Assembly (NCBI RefSeq): GCF_015500075.1
Contig: NZ_CP045496.1
Location: 5,590,001-5,654,000 of the forward strand
Direction: 5' to 3'
From: Mesorhizobium sp. INR15
Lineage (GTDB): Bacteria; Pseudomonadota; Alphaproteobacteria; Rhizobiales; Rhizobiaceae
Length of the DNA stretch: 64,000 nucleotides
The notes below the pieces were generated by a model. The model did not search any database. It was not told where the DNA came from and worked only from the letters and a program-made list of their open reading frames with translations. The position numbers were made by a program, and so were the translations under genes. Shown here in pieces: positions 17,500 through 26,503 of this stretch (position 1 is its first letter; each line of letters opens with the position of its first letter).

Positions 17500-18276
17500 T
17501 CAAGACCGCCCGAGCCGTTTGAGCAATCGCAAATAGGCGCGATCGGCAAGCGTCAACGCGAAGTCCCCTCGCCCGACCTTGGCTTGAAAGAAGCGTTCGA
17601 TGCTGGGTTCAACCTGGCTGCGCAATTGCCGCTGCGGTGAACTGGCAAAGGATGCGCTGCCGTGGTGATAGAGCGCGCCATCAAGGTAATAGTGCCCTCT
17701 CTTGCCGCGAAAAGCCCGGGCCGGCTCATCCCACCGCACCTTGTAGCCCAGCTTGGAAAGCTGAAGTCCTATCAGACGGCCGGTATCAATGCCCACCTCA
17801 AGCAAGCCTTCGCTGAAGTTCAGTTCTGGAAGAACGGCAACCGGCAACACCATGAAGCAAGGGTGGGACAACCCATATTTCAGGGGGTCTCGCGCCACGA
17901 TCGCCTGGTGATCGCCGAGCAACAGAGTCACGCGCTCGAGCCAGTCCGCGGCGATCGGAAAGCAATCGGAATCGAGCAGGATGATGTGGGTCGTGCCATA
18001 TTTCAGCTGCCTGCATCGATCCAGCGCCGCGGCATGGTCATGACCGAGCCGGTCGATCTGCACCTGGTCTTCCGGAAACGTCAGCACCTCGGGATGCCCC
18101 GGCAGACCGGCGAGTTGGCGGGCGATCTCGACGTTTCTATCCTGATCGACAATGCGGATTGCCCGCAGCGAGGCGGGCCGAGACGCCGAGCCGACCCGGG
18201 CGGACATCTGCTCGATCCAGAACATGTCTCCAAAGTGCGCCGAGACCAGGGTGAAGCTCTTCTGCTCGTGAAACAT
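17500..18276 (-). CDS. Family 2-like glycosyltransferase
   Basis: About 258 residues. The pattern THIILLDSDCFPI contains the acidic D-x-D-like motif that binds the metal and nucleotide sugar in GT-A enzymes, and the protein then reads like a single GT-A domain (WLERVTLLL, GIDTGRLIG, RGHYYLDGALYHHGS). The frame extends to 18315, but the ATG at 18276 (MFHEQKSFTL) starts the conserved part and is preferred. No membrane segments are evident, so it should act at the cytoplasmic face. It precedes another glycosyltransferase gene; both are isolated from the large polysaccharide cluster at the other end of the window. Confidence 0.7.
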   Translation of the reverse strand: MFHEQKSFTLVSAHFGDMFWIEQMSARVGSASRPASLRAIRIVDQDRNVEIARQLAGLPGHPEVLTFPEDQVQIDRLGHDHAAALDRCRQLKYGTTHIILLDSDCFPIAADWLERVTLLLGDHQAIVARDPLKYGLSHPCFMVLPVAVLPELNFSEGLLEVGIDTGRLIGLQLSKLGYKVRWDEPARAFRGKRGHYYLDGALYHHGSASFASSPQRQLRSQVEPSIERFFQAKVGRGDFALTLADRAYLRLLKRLGRS

Positions 18277-18460
18277 ACCGCCATCTTTCACTGATCGTGC
18301 TGTCGACTGAGGCACGCTGGGCCTGCCAAAACAGTTCTGGCGAGCCTATCTGCGCATACAGGTATTTCAGACGCAATTGGCAGAAATCAGCGCAGCATCA
18401 CCAGTCGGAAAGTCCACTGGCCGGCCACAGCCAGGGCGGAATTCCGATCAGCCAGGCGCC

Positions 18461-20080
18461 TCAGGCGCTCAGCCTGAAGCGTGTAACATCGATGGCCGCG
18501 GCCATCAGCGTCTGTGTGTAGCTGTCCTGTGGGTTGCCGAAAATCGCCTCTGTCGGCCCCTCTTCGACGATCTTGCCTTGCTTCATGACGATGATGTAGT
18601 CGGCCATGGCGCGCACGACAGACAGATCGTGGCTGATGAAGAGGTAGGACAGTTCGTGATCTGCCTGCAGCTTGCGCAGCAGCTCGACGATCTGTTTCTG
18701 GACGGAGCGATCAAGCGCCGAGGTTGGCTCGTCGAGCACCACGACCTTGGGTTTCAGGATCATGGCGCGGGCAATGGCGATGCGTTGCCGTTGTCCGCCG
18801 GAGAATTCATGCGGATAGCGGTTGCGCGTGTTGGGATCGAGCCCGACTTCGCGCAACGCCTCGACCGCGCGCGCGTCGCGTTGCTTGCCCGAGAGGTTCG
18901 GTTCGTGCACCAGAAGCCCCTCGGTAATGACCTGGCCGATGGTCATACGCGGCGACAGCGAACCGAACGGATCCTGGAAGACCAGTTGCAATTCACGCCG
19001 CAGTGGCCGCATCGCCTGTCGGTCGGCGCCGGAAATGTCGCGATCCCCGAAACGGATGACACCGTCACTCGGCAAGAGCCGCAGCAGGGCGCGGCCGAGC
19101 GTCGATTTCCCTGAACCGGATTCGCCGACGATGCCGATGGTCTGATTTTTCTTCAGCCGGATCGAAATGTGATCGACCGCCTGCAGCATCAACGGCTCGC
19201 CACCAAGGAAACCGCCGCCGATCTTGAAGGTGACCTCGACGTTACGGCCTTCGAGCAGCACCGGCGCGTTCGGCGGCGGCGGCGCCTTGGTCCCTGTTGG
19301 CTCGGCGGCCAGAAGCATCCGGGTGTAGGCATGCTGCGGGTTGGCGAACAGTGCTTCCGCCTCGCCCTCCTCGACCACCTCGCCATAGCGCATGACATAG
19401 ACCCGGTCGGCGAAGCGGCGGACGATGCCAAGGTCGTGGGTGATGAAGACAATCGCCATGCCGAGCTTGCGCTGCAACTCGGCCAGAAGCATGAGGATCT
19501 GCGCCTGGATGGTCACGTCGAGTGCGGTCGTCGGTTCGTCGGCGATCAGGATGTCGGGATCGTTGGCGAGCGCCATGGCGATCATGACGCGCTGACGCTG
19601 GCCGCCCGACATCTCATGCGGATAGGATTTCATCCGCCGCTCGGGATCGGGAATATGCACCAGCCGCAACAGCTTGAGCGCCTCTTCTCTTGCCTGTGCC
19701 GCACCAAGGCCGCGATGCCGGCGGATCGGCTCAATCAGCTGATTGCCGATCGAGTAGAGCGGATCGAGCGAAGTCATCGGCTCCTGGAAGATCATGCTGA
19801 TCTTGGCGCCGCGCACCTTGTTGAGCTCGGATTTGCTCAGCGTCAGAAGATTACGGCCGCGATAATCGACCGAACCCGTGGCCTCACCATTCGAGGCAAG
19901 CAGGCTCATCGCCGCCATCATCGTCTGGCTCTTGCCGGAGCCGGATTCGCCGACCACCGCGACGGTTTCACCTGCCTTGACGTGAATGTTGATGCCCTTC
20001 ACCGCCTCGACCGCGCCATCAAGTGTGCGGAAGCGGACGCGGAGATCTTTTACGCTGAGAATGGTTTCTGGCGTGTCCAT
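18461..20080 (-). CDS. Oligopeptide ABC transporter, fused OppD-OppF ATPase
   Basis: A 539-residue protein with two complete ABC ATPase domains that energise peptide import. Domain 1 (about 5-260) has Walker A GESGSGKS, signature MSGGQRQRV and Walker B ILIADEPTTALDV; domain 2 (about 285-535) has GESGSGKSTLGRALL, FSGGQRQRI and VVLDEPTSALDR. Each has the OppD/OppF-type C-terminal extension with Pro-rich linker (APPPPNAP) between. The ATG at 20080 is one base after the permease stop and is preferred over an in-frame start at 20122 inside that gene. Such fusions, like YejF, are frequent in rhizobial peptide transporters. It is the last gene of the opp operon. Confidence 0.9.
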   Translation of the reverse strand: MDTPETILSVKDLRVRFRTLDGAVEAVKGINIHVKAGETVAVVGESGSGKSQTMMAAMSLLASNGEATGSVDYRGRNLLTLSKSELNKVRGAKISMIFQEPMTSLDPLYSIGNQLIEPIRRHRGLGAAQAREEALKLLRLVHIPDPERRMKSYPHEMSGGQRQRVMIAMALANDPDILIADEPTTALDVTIQAQILMLLAELQRKLGMAIVFITHDLGIVRRFADRVYVMRYGEVVEEGEAEALFANPQHAYTRMLLAAEPTGTKAPPPPNAPVLLEGRNVEVTFKIGGGFLGGEPLMLQAVDHISIRLKKNQTIGIVGESGSGKSTLGRALLRLLPSDGVIRFGDRDISGADRQAMRPLRRELQLVFQDPFGSLSPRMTIGQVITEGLLVHEPNLSGKQRDARAVEALREVGLDPNTRNRYPHEFSGGQRQRIAIARAMILKPKVVVLDEPTSALDRSVQKQIVELLRKLQADHELSYLFISHDLSVVRAMADYIIVMKQGKIVEEGPTEAIFGNPQDSYTQTLMAAAIDVTRFRLSA

Positions 20081-20081
20081 C

Positions 20082-21200
20082 TCAGCGATCCTTCGGGTCG
20101 AGCGCATCGCGCAGGCCATCACCGACGAAATTCAGTGCGAACAGCGTGGAAACCAGGAAGAAAGCCGGGAACAAAAGCAGCCAGTTGGCGGTGCCGATGT
20201 TCTTGGCACCGACCGAAATCAGCACGCCCCAGCTGGTCATTGGCTCCTGGATGCCCAGGCCGAGAAAGGACAGGAAGCTCTCCAGGATAATGACCTGCGG
20301 CACCAGCAGTGTCATGTAGATCACCACCGGGCCAAGCAGGTTGGGAACAACGTGGCGCACAAGAATGCCGCGCGCGCCAACACCCATTGCCTCCGCCGCC
20401 TGGACATATTCCTGACGCCTGATCGACAGCGCCTGACCACGTACGATGCGCGCCATGTCGAGCCACAAGACCGCGCCAACGGCCAGGAACATCAGCACGA
20501 AGTTTCGGCCGAAGAAGACCACCAGCATGATGACGAAGAAGATGAACGGCAGCGAATAGAGCACATCGACGATGCGCATCATCACCTCGTCGACCTTGCC
20601 ACCGGAAAAGCCCGCGGTGGCGCCATAGAGCACGCCGATCGCCACGGCGACAACGCCGGCAAGCAGGCCAATGGCCAGCGAGACACGGCCAGCCATCAGC
20701 GTTCGCGACAGCAGATCGCGGCCCGTATTGTCGGTGCCGAACAGGAAGTATTGCTGCTTGATCGCGGCGCTCATCACCACTTCGAGACCGTCCGGCGACT
20801 TGCTTTCGATCTTGGTGTCATCGAAGGCGTCCGAACGGTCGAGATAGCGGATGTTGCGATCGTCCAACGGCTTCGTCGAGGTAACGGTGACAAAGACGCG
20901 GTTGCCCTCCTGGCGCCAGTCCTTGATGTCGACGCGCATGCGTTTGATGGCATCATTGAGCGCGGTCTCGATCATGTCGGCCTTCGGGTAGGCGGAGAAG
21001 CTCGGCGGCATGCGCACGTAGTCGGCATAGATGGTCGTGTACTGATGCGGCACGAACCATGGACCACAAACGCTAACAAGCCCGATCAGAACCAGGTAGT
21101 AAAGACTGAACATGGAGGCGCGATTGGCCTTAAGGCGCGCCCAGGCGTCCCCCCAAAGGGAGCGGCCAACGACCGGTGCGGCTACAGCGATGTCAGTCAT
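20082..21200 (-). CDS. oppC: Oligopeptide ABC transporter permease, OppC type
   Basis: Inner-membrane permease of 372 residues. A first membrane segment at about 30-50 is followed by an unusually long hydrophilic stretch of roughly 90 residues (about 55-150) that should lie in the periplasm, then FGTDNTGRDLLSR and the BPD-type transmembrane core with the ATPase-contact loop EAAxxxG seen as EAMGVGARGILVRHVVPNLL. The usual OppC is about 300 residues, so the inserted segment accounts for the extra length. Its start overlaps the end of the OppB gene by eight bases. Confidence 0.9.
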   Translation of the reverse strand: MTDIAVAAPVVGRSLWGDAWARLKANRASMFSLYYLVLIGLVSVCGPWFVPHQYTTIYADYVRMPPSFSAYPKADMIETALNDAIKRMRVDIKDWRQEGNRVFVTVTSTKPLDDRNIRYLDRSDAFDDTKIESKSPDGLEVVMSAAIKQQYFLFGTDNTGRDLLSRTLMAGRVSLAIGLLAGVVAVAIGVLYGATAGFSGGKVDEVMMRIVDVLYSLPFIFFVIMLVVFFGRNFVLMFLAVGAVLWLDMARIVRGQALSIRRQEYVQAAEAMGVGARGILVRHVVPNLLGPVVIYMTLLVPQVIILESFLSFLGLGIQEPMTSWGVLISVGAKNIGTANWLLLFPAFFLVSTLFALNFVGDGLRDALDPKDR

Positions 21201-22116
21201 AGCGCACCCTCGGATCGACCACGGCGTACATGATGTCGACGATCAGGTTGAAGACGATGGTGAAGATCGCGATCACCACCACCGTTCCCATCACCAGCGT
21301 GTAGTCGCGATTGAGAGCGGCATCGACGAAGTAGCGGCCTACGCCCGGGACGGAGAAGATGGTCTCGACGATGACCGAACCGGTGAGCAGTGCCGCCGCT
21401 GCAGGACCGGTGAAGGAAACGATCGGTAGAACGGCGCCGCGCAAGGCGTGCTTGACCACCACCGACCAGTCGGACAGGCCAAGCGCGCGTGCCGTGCGGA
21501 TATGATTTGAGCGGAGCGATTCGATCATCGAGCCGCGCATCAGACGCGCGACTATGGCGATCTGCGGCAAGGCCAATGTCAGGATCGGACCGATCTTGTT
21601 GATGAAGGCGCCATCGCCCCAGCCGCCGATCGGCAAGAGCTTCCAGGTCAGCCCGAACAGCAGCTGGATTACCGGCGCAATTACGAAAGTCGGGATGGTG
21701 CTGCCAGCGGTCGCCAGCGCAATCACCGCGTAGTCGCCAAGCTTGTTCTGGTTGAGCGCCGCAATGGTGCCAAGCACGCTGCCGAGCAGCAGAGCCAGAA
21801 TAAGTGCCGAAGCCCCGAGTTGGATCGATATCGGCAGACCCTTGGCGAACAGCTCCCCGACGGTAAAGTCCGGCATGTTGTAGCTCGGGCCGAAATTGCC
21901 GCGCAGCAGATTGCCGAGATAATGCGCATATTGCAGCCAGAGCGGATCGTTCAGGCCGAACTGGGCTTCGAGATTGGCCTTGATCTCGGGGCTCAAGCCC
22001 CGCTCCTGGTTGAACGGGCCCCCCGGAGCGACGCGCATCAGGAAGAACGCCAACGTCACGATGACGAACAGCGTCGGGATGGCGGTCAAAAGCCGCCGGA
22101 GTACATAGCGCAGCAT
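21193..22116 (-). CDS. oppB: Oligopeptide ABC transporter permease, OppB type
   Basis: A 307-residue inner-membrane protein with the normal OppB layout: an N-terminal membrane helix (LLTAIPTLFVIVTLAFFLMR), the motif PGGPFNQE, then the BPD permease domain with the EAA loop (SNHIRTARALGLSDWSVVVKHAL) that docks on the ATPase. It forms the membrane channel with the OppC protein. It starts 164 bases after the substrate-binding protein gene, the gap being occupied by a strong hairpin. Confidence 0.92.
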   Translation of the reverse strand: MLRYVLRRLLTAIPTLFVIVTLAFFLMRVAPGGPFNQERGLSPEIKANLEAQFGLNDPLWLQYAHYLGNLLRGNFGPSYNMPDFTVGELFAKGLPISIQLGASALILALLLGSVLGTIAALNQNKLGDYAVIALATAGSTIPTFVIAPVIQLLFGLTWKLLPIGGWGDGAFINKIGPILTLALPQIAIVARLMRGSMIESLRSNHIRTARALGLSDWSVVVKHALRGAVLPIVSFTGPAAAALLTGSVIVETIFSVPGVGRYFVDAALNRDYTLVMGTVVVIAIFTIVFNLIVDIMYAVVDPRVRYD

Positions 22117-22242
22117 CGGTGCCCCACTTGACCTGGAACGACGCGTCCACCTGGACGAGCACGCTCCAGCGCTTCAAATCTTCGCATCGTGCTTTCCGGA
22201 AATCGATCCCGACTTTCGGGCCGATGCGATGGCAAACCGGAA

Positions 22243-22266
22243 CCGCCGCCCCGAATGGAGCGGCGG
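22243..22266 (-). other. GC-rich hairpin between oppA and oppB
   Basis: In the transcript, CCGCCGCTCC and GGGGCGGCGG pair (nine standard pairs and one G-U) around the loop ATTC, about 14 bases after the oppA stop. No U-run follows, so it is unlikely to be a full terminator. A structure at this place commonly protects or partly ends the message so that the binding protein is made in excess over the permeases. Confidence 0.5.
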
Positions 22267-22280
22267 CCTGGTCAAGGGTA

Positions 22281-23873
22281 TCAGTCCTTGCTGACGAAGC
22301 GCGACGGATGGATGTCCATCACGTTGTCCACGAAGCCATGCAGCTTCGAGGAAACGATATCGTGGTAGCTGTAGTAGAGGAGCGGAATCTGGCCGACATC
22401 GTCGATCAGCACACGCTCGGCGTCCGACAGATCCTTCATGCGGTCTTCGGGCTTGCCTCCAGCGGCTGCGGCCTTGTCCATGGCCGCCTCGTATGGCGCG
22501 CTGTTGTAATCCGAATAATTGTTGCCGCTGGCCTTGCGCGAGATGCCAAGGAAGGTTTCGGGATCCTTGTAGTCGGCGATCCAGGCGGCACGCGCCACGT
22601 CATAGTCGCCCTTCTGCTCAAGGAAGGAGTAGTGGGTCTTGGTATCCGTGTTGAGCAAAGTGACATCGACACCAAGCGGCTTCAGCTGTTCCTGGATGGC
22701 GACCGCGGTGTTCTTGTGGTTTTCCGAGGTGTTGTAGCGGATCTCCATCTTCAGCGGCTTGTCTGGCGTATAGCCGAGTTTCTCGAGGACCTTCTTGGCC
22801 GCGTCTTCGCGGTCGATCTGCGACATATCGGCGAATTTGGCCATCGCCGGCGTGTAGCCCTGGATGCCAGGAGGCACCATGGAATAGCCGGGCAGCATCG
22901 CATTCTGCCAGACCTTCTCAGCCAGGAAGTCACGGTCGATGGCCATGGAGATGGCGTTGCGCAGTTCGGCGTTGTCCCACGGCGCCTTGTCCGTCTTGAT
23001 GGCGTAGTAGTAGGTGCCGAGCTGCGGTCCGACGCGAATCTGGTCGCCGAACTTGGTCTTGAGGTCCGCCAGCTGTTCAGTCGGCAGATCGTCATAGCTG
23101 TCCAATTCGCCGGCTTCGAAGCGCTTCATCGCCGACGAGCGATCCTCGGTCGGGATGTAGTTGACAACATCCATCTTGACGGTAGCCGCGTCCCAGAATT
23201 TCGCATTCTTGACCAGCTTCATGTGGTCATTGGGAACCCATTCCGCCAAGGTATAAGCGCCATTGGAGACCAGATTGCCGGGCTTGATCCAATCGGCCCC
23301 GAGTTTCTCGATGGAGGCCTTGCTGACGGGATAGGTTGCCTGGTGAGTCAGCATTTCGAGGAAATAGGGCGTCGGCGCCTTCAGTGTCACTTCCAGAGTG
23401 GTTGCGTCGATGGCCTTGACGCCCATTTCCTCAGGCTTGCCCTTCTTGGTGTTGACCTCCTCGGCATTCTTGATCGGATAGAGCATCGAAGCGTATTCGG
23501 CGCCGGTGGCGGGATCTTCCAGCCTGCGGAAAGCGTAGACGAAGTCTTCCGCGGTCACCGGGCTGCCGTCTGACCAGAGGCCATTTCCGCGCAGCTTGAA
23601 TGTGTAGACCGTGCCGTCATCCGACACCGTCCAGCTTTCGGCGGCGCCTGGGATCAGGTTGGTCTTTTCATCCTGCATGACCAATCCCTGGAAGAGGTCA
23701 CGCAAGATATTGGCTTCATAGACTGTCGATGTCTTGTGCGGGTCGACCGATTCAGATTCGGCGGCGGTGCCTCTGTTGTAGACGGTCTCGGCCAGAGCAG
23801 GCGAATAGAACGCCCCAGCAGCCAAGGTCATGGTGGTGGCGAACACCGTCGCCTTCAGCATGTTTTTCAGCAT
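22281..23873 (-). CDS. oppA: Oligopeptide ABC transporter periplasmic binding protein, OppA type
   Basis: A 530-residue extracytoplasmic solute-binding protein (SBP_bac_5 family) that captures peptides for the OppBC-DF importer. The signal peptide is about residues 1-28 (TVFATTMTLAAGAFYSPALA, cut before ETVYN). Family markers are SVDPHKTSTVYEANILRDLF, GLWSDGSPVTAEDFVYAFRR and NGAYTLAEW. OppA-type length and motifs favour oligopeptides, but murein peptides cannot be excluded. It is the first gene of the operon, so the promoter should lie in the gap to 24250. Confidence 0.9.
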   Translation of the reverse strand: MLKNMLKATVFATTMTLAAGAFYSPALAETVYNRGTAAESESVDPHKTSTVYEANILRDLFQGLVMQDEKTNLIPGAAESWTVSDDGTVYTFKLRGNGLWSDGSPVTAEDFVYAFRRLEDPATGAEYASMLYPIKNAEEVNTKKGKPEEMGVKAIDATTLEVTLKAPTPYFLEMLTHQATYPVSKASIEKLGADWIKPGNLVSNGAYTLAEWVPNDHMKLVKNAKFWDAATVKMDVVNYIPTEDRSSAMKRFEAGELDSYDDLPTEQLADLKTKFGDQIRVGPQLGTYYYAIKTDKAPWDNAELRNAISMAIDRDFLAEKVWQNAMLPGYSMVPPGIQGYTPAMAKFADMSQIDREDAAKKVLEKLGYTPDKPLKMEIRYNTSENHKNTAVAIQEQLKPLGVDVTLLNTDTKTHYSFLEQKGDYDVARAAWIADYKDPETFLGISRKASGNNYSDYNSAPYEAAMDKAAAAGGKPEDRMKDLSDAERVLIDDVGQIPLLYYSYHDIVSSKLHGFVDNVMDIHPSRFVSKD

Positions 23874-24250
23874 GAAGTTCTCCCTGTCGACGCGGCCCCT
23901 CAGCCTCGCCGTTTGAGTGTTGACGCCCGAAGCCGATCAACTGACCCCTTTTTTGGGCGCGCCGCCGGTCCCTTCCGGCAGCAGGTGCCCAGACACTAGC
24001 GTGGAGAATTTTTATTTCAACAGACTCTCTGGGTCACCCAAAGTAAGCCAGCACGAAAGCTGTGCAGCGATGGCCAAAACATCAGGCGAAACCATGCGCT
24101 TGACTTCATTTTCTCACCTCGATGCCTTTTTCACGGTCAATTCCGAGGTCACCACCGCACGCGGGAACACGCTGGAATATGTTAATGCGTTCTTAAGCAA
24201 CCTCCGGTTACATTATTGGCACCTTCTGTACGGCTCCCCATCTCAGATGC
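23874..24250. promoter_or_regulatory. 377-base divergent intergenic region between oppA and the tadE-like gene
   Basis: No supported gene. The region must hold the leftward opp promoter and the rightward tadE/tadG promoter. An A/T-rich patch (TTTTTATTTCAACAG) lies near 24008 and another (GTTAATGCGTTCTTAAG) near 24180. No clear operator symmetry was seen. Confidence 0.4.
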
Positions 24251-24715
24251 GTGAAGGACATGAACATCGAAACAAATAAAGCGACTCTCATCCGAAGCAA
24301 AGCAAAGCAATGGAAAGAAGAGTCCGGCACTTCCGCGGTCGAATTCGCTCTACTCTCGCCGCTCTTTCTCCTGATTTTGCTCGGAATGGTTGCATACGGT
24401 ATATACTTCGGCGCGGCCAGCTCGATACAGCAGATCGCGGCGGATGCCGCCCGTACAGCACTTGCCGGATTGAACCAGACCGAGCGCCAGACGCTCGTCG
24501 CCAGCTTTGTCACCAACAATGCCGGCGGCTATCCCTTCGTCGACGCCAGCAAACTGACATACCAGGCCAAGGACAGCGTGGCTGACGGCAGCCAGTTCGT
24601 GGTGTCCATCCAGTATGACGCCCGCAACCTGCCGATCTGGAACCTGTTCCCAGGGTTGACCATGCCCGGGACGACGATTTCACGCCAGTCAACGATACGC
24701 GTCGGGGGCATCTGA
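24251..24715 (+). CDS. TadE-like pilus assembly/pseudopilin protein
   Basis: A 154-residue protein with the TadE pattern: a short basic N-terminus, then Glu-containing GTSAVEFALLSPLFLLILLG as the start of a single membrane helix (about 26-52), and an extracytoplasmic domain. TadE-family proteins are processed like pilins and help assemble Flp/Tad adhesion pili. The start may be the GTG at 24251 or the ATG at 24260; AAGGA sits too near the ATG for a confident choice. It is followed with no gap by a TadG-like gene, so the two form a unit, but the other tad genes (cpaA-F, flp) are not in the window. Confidence 0.8.
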   Translation: MKDMNIETNKATLIRSKAKQWKEESGTSAVEFALLSPLFLLILLGMVAYGIYFGAASSIQQIAADAARTALAGLNQTERQTLVASFVTNNAGGYPFVDASKLTYQAKDSVADGSQFVVSIQYDARNLPIWNLFPGLTMPGTTISRQSTIRVGGI

Positions 24716-26485
24716 ATGTTGGCGCAAACCCGCAACGAGATCAGTCGGCTCGCACGGCTGATGCTTGGTGACAGGAAAGCGAATTTCGCCGTCATGACGG
24801 CGCTGAGCGCGCCCGTTGCCCTGGCGCTGGCCGCCGTGGCCATCGACGAGGCCTCGATATATACCGAGCGCCGCGAAGCCCAGTCCATCGTCGATCTCGC
24901 AGCGATAACCGGTGCTTCGAACATCAACAACATCCAGACGGCGGTGGTGACCACGCTTACCGACAACGGCATGCCAAATGTGGTCGTCCAGAACGCGGGA
25001 CAGACAATCCCGGCGGCTGTTGGGAAAACAGTCGTGGCGATCACTCCCGGACGATACACGGCGGCAACCGCCAATGTGACCCAGCGCTTCCAGGCCGGCG
25101 CGACGCCCTACAATGCGGTCCATGTCACGCTGCAAAAAATCCCCAACCGCTATTTCGCGAGTTCGCTCATCCCCACCCCGGTCATTGGTACCGCGGCCAC
25201 CGCCACGATGACGCCGCAGGCGACGTTTTCGGTCGGATCAAGGCTTCTGAGCGTCAACGGCGGCATCCTCAATTCCCTGCTTAGCAGCCTTCTGGGCGGC
25301 AATATCTCGCTGAGCGTCATGGACTATAACGGGCTGATCTCGGCCGATGTCAGTGTGCTCTCCTTTATCAGTGCCTTGTCCACGCAATTGAACCTGACCG
25401 CCGCGACCTATTCGGATGTGCTGGCATCAAAGGCAACTGTCGGACAAATCGCCACCGCGATGGCCAACGTTCCAGGTGTAGGCAATACGGCCAAGCTCGC
25501 CTTGCAGACGATCGCATCCAAGTCGACCAGCACGGTCAAGGTTCCACTCAGCAGCCTTGTCGATCTCGGCTCCGTCGGCAGCCTGGGCCTAGGGCAGACA
25601 CCGGCCGGCCTTGGCGTCGATGCAAGCGCGATGGGAATGCTGACGGCCGCCGCAGTGCTGGCCAATGGCACCAATCAGGCCCAGGTCAATCTCGGCGCCA
25701 CCATCCCCGGCCTTCTCTCCACAACGCTCACCATCGCAATCGGCGAGCCGGCACAGTTTTCACCATGGCTATCGATCGGCCAGATTGGCACCACGGTGCG
25801 GACGGCCCAAACGCGCATCAAGCTGGTGGCATCTGTTGGCCTTGGAAATCCCAGTCTCGCCGGCGGTATCAGCCTGCTAGCCGTGAATGTGCCGCTCAAT
25901 GTCGAAGTCGCCTATGCCGAAGCCAAGCTGACGGACATTACCTGCCCAACCGGGCCCTCCAGCATTTCGGTATCCATTGCCGCCCATCCAGGCGTTGCAG
26001 CCTTGCATCTTGCCAACAGCAACAGTTCCGGCTTCGGCGACTTCAGCCAGCCGCAGTCTTTCACCGATGCCGAGATCGCGGACGTCAGTCTCAGACTGCT
26101 GCTGATCAACATTCCGCTGATACAGGTGATGGGTTCCGCGGCGACCGCGATCACCAACAACAATCCGACGACGCTGACCTTCAACGCGACGGACATTGCC
26201 AACAAGACGATCAAGACCGTTTCGACGCGCAACATCACGCAGTCGCTCACCACATCCCTGGTCAGCAATCTGTCATTGTCGGTCAACTTGCTTGGTCTGC
26301 CCCTGCTTGATGTGAGCGCGCTGCTTGGAACGGTCAAGCCGGCGGTGGTGGCGCTGCTGAACGGGGTGACGGCGCCGATCGACGATTTGCTCTACAATGT
26401 GCTTTCCGCACTGGGCGTCGGTGTCGGCCAGGCCGATGTGCGGGTAACGGGCGCGACTTGCGGCCGCTCCGTGCTCGTGCAGTAG
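24716..26485 (+). CDS. TadG-like surface protein
   Basis: A 589-residue protein with a TadE/G-type N-terminus: membrane helix at about 25-45 (FAVMTALSAPVALALAAVAI) followed by DEASIYTERREAQSIVDLAA, the conserved region after the helix in this family. The rest is a long, mostly hydrophobic/Thr/Ser/Asn-rich extracytoplasmic part with repeated Leu-Gly and Ser-Leu patterns and only two Cys (DITCPTG and GATCGRS) that could pair. There is no visible von Willebrand A motif, unlike many TadG proteins. The ATG directly follows the TadE-like stop codon. A role in attachment is likely but inferred. Confidence 0.75.
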   Translation: MLAQTRNEISRLARLMLGDRKANFAVMTALSAPVALALAAVAIDEASIYTERREAQSIVDLAAITGASNINNIQTAVVTTLTDNGMPNVVVQNAGQTIPAAVGKTVVAITPGRYTAATANVTQRFQAGATPYNAVHVTLQKIPNRYFASSLIPTPVIGTAATATMTPQATFSVGSRLLSVNGGILNSLLSSLLGGNISLSVMDYNGLISADVSVLSFISALSTQLNLTAATYSDVLASKATVGQIATAMANVPGVGNTAKLALQTIASKSTSTVKVPLSSLVDLGSVGSLGLGQTPAGLGVDASAMGMLTAAAVLANGTNQAQVNLGATIPGLLSTTLTIAIGEPAQFSPWLSIGQIGTTVRTAQTRIKLVASVGLGNPSLAGGISLLAVNVPLNVEVAYAEAKLTDITCPTGPSSISVSIAAHPGVAALHLANSNSSGFGDFSQPQSFTDAEIADVSLRLLLINIPLIQVMGSAATAITNNNPTTLTFNATDIANKTIKTVSTRNITQSLTTSLVSNLSLSVNLLGLPLLDVSALLGTVKPAVVALLNGVTAPIDDLLYNVLSALGVGVGQADVRVTGATCGRSVLVQ

Positions 26486-26503
26486 CCTGACAGGAAGAGG
26501 CGC

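Noticed and set aside
19169..21233. Two plus-strand open frames of 373 and 415 codons
   Set aside because: Antisense to the fused ATPase and OppC genes, with no recognisable family features.
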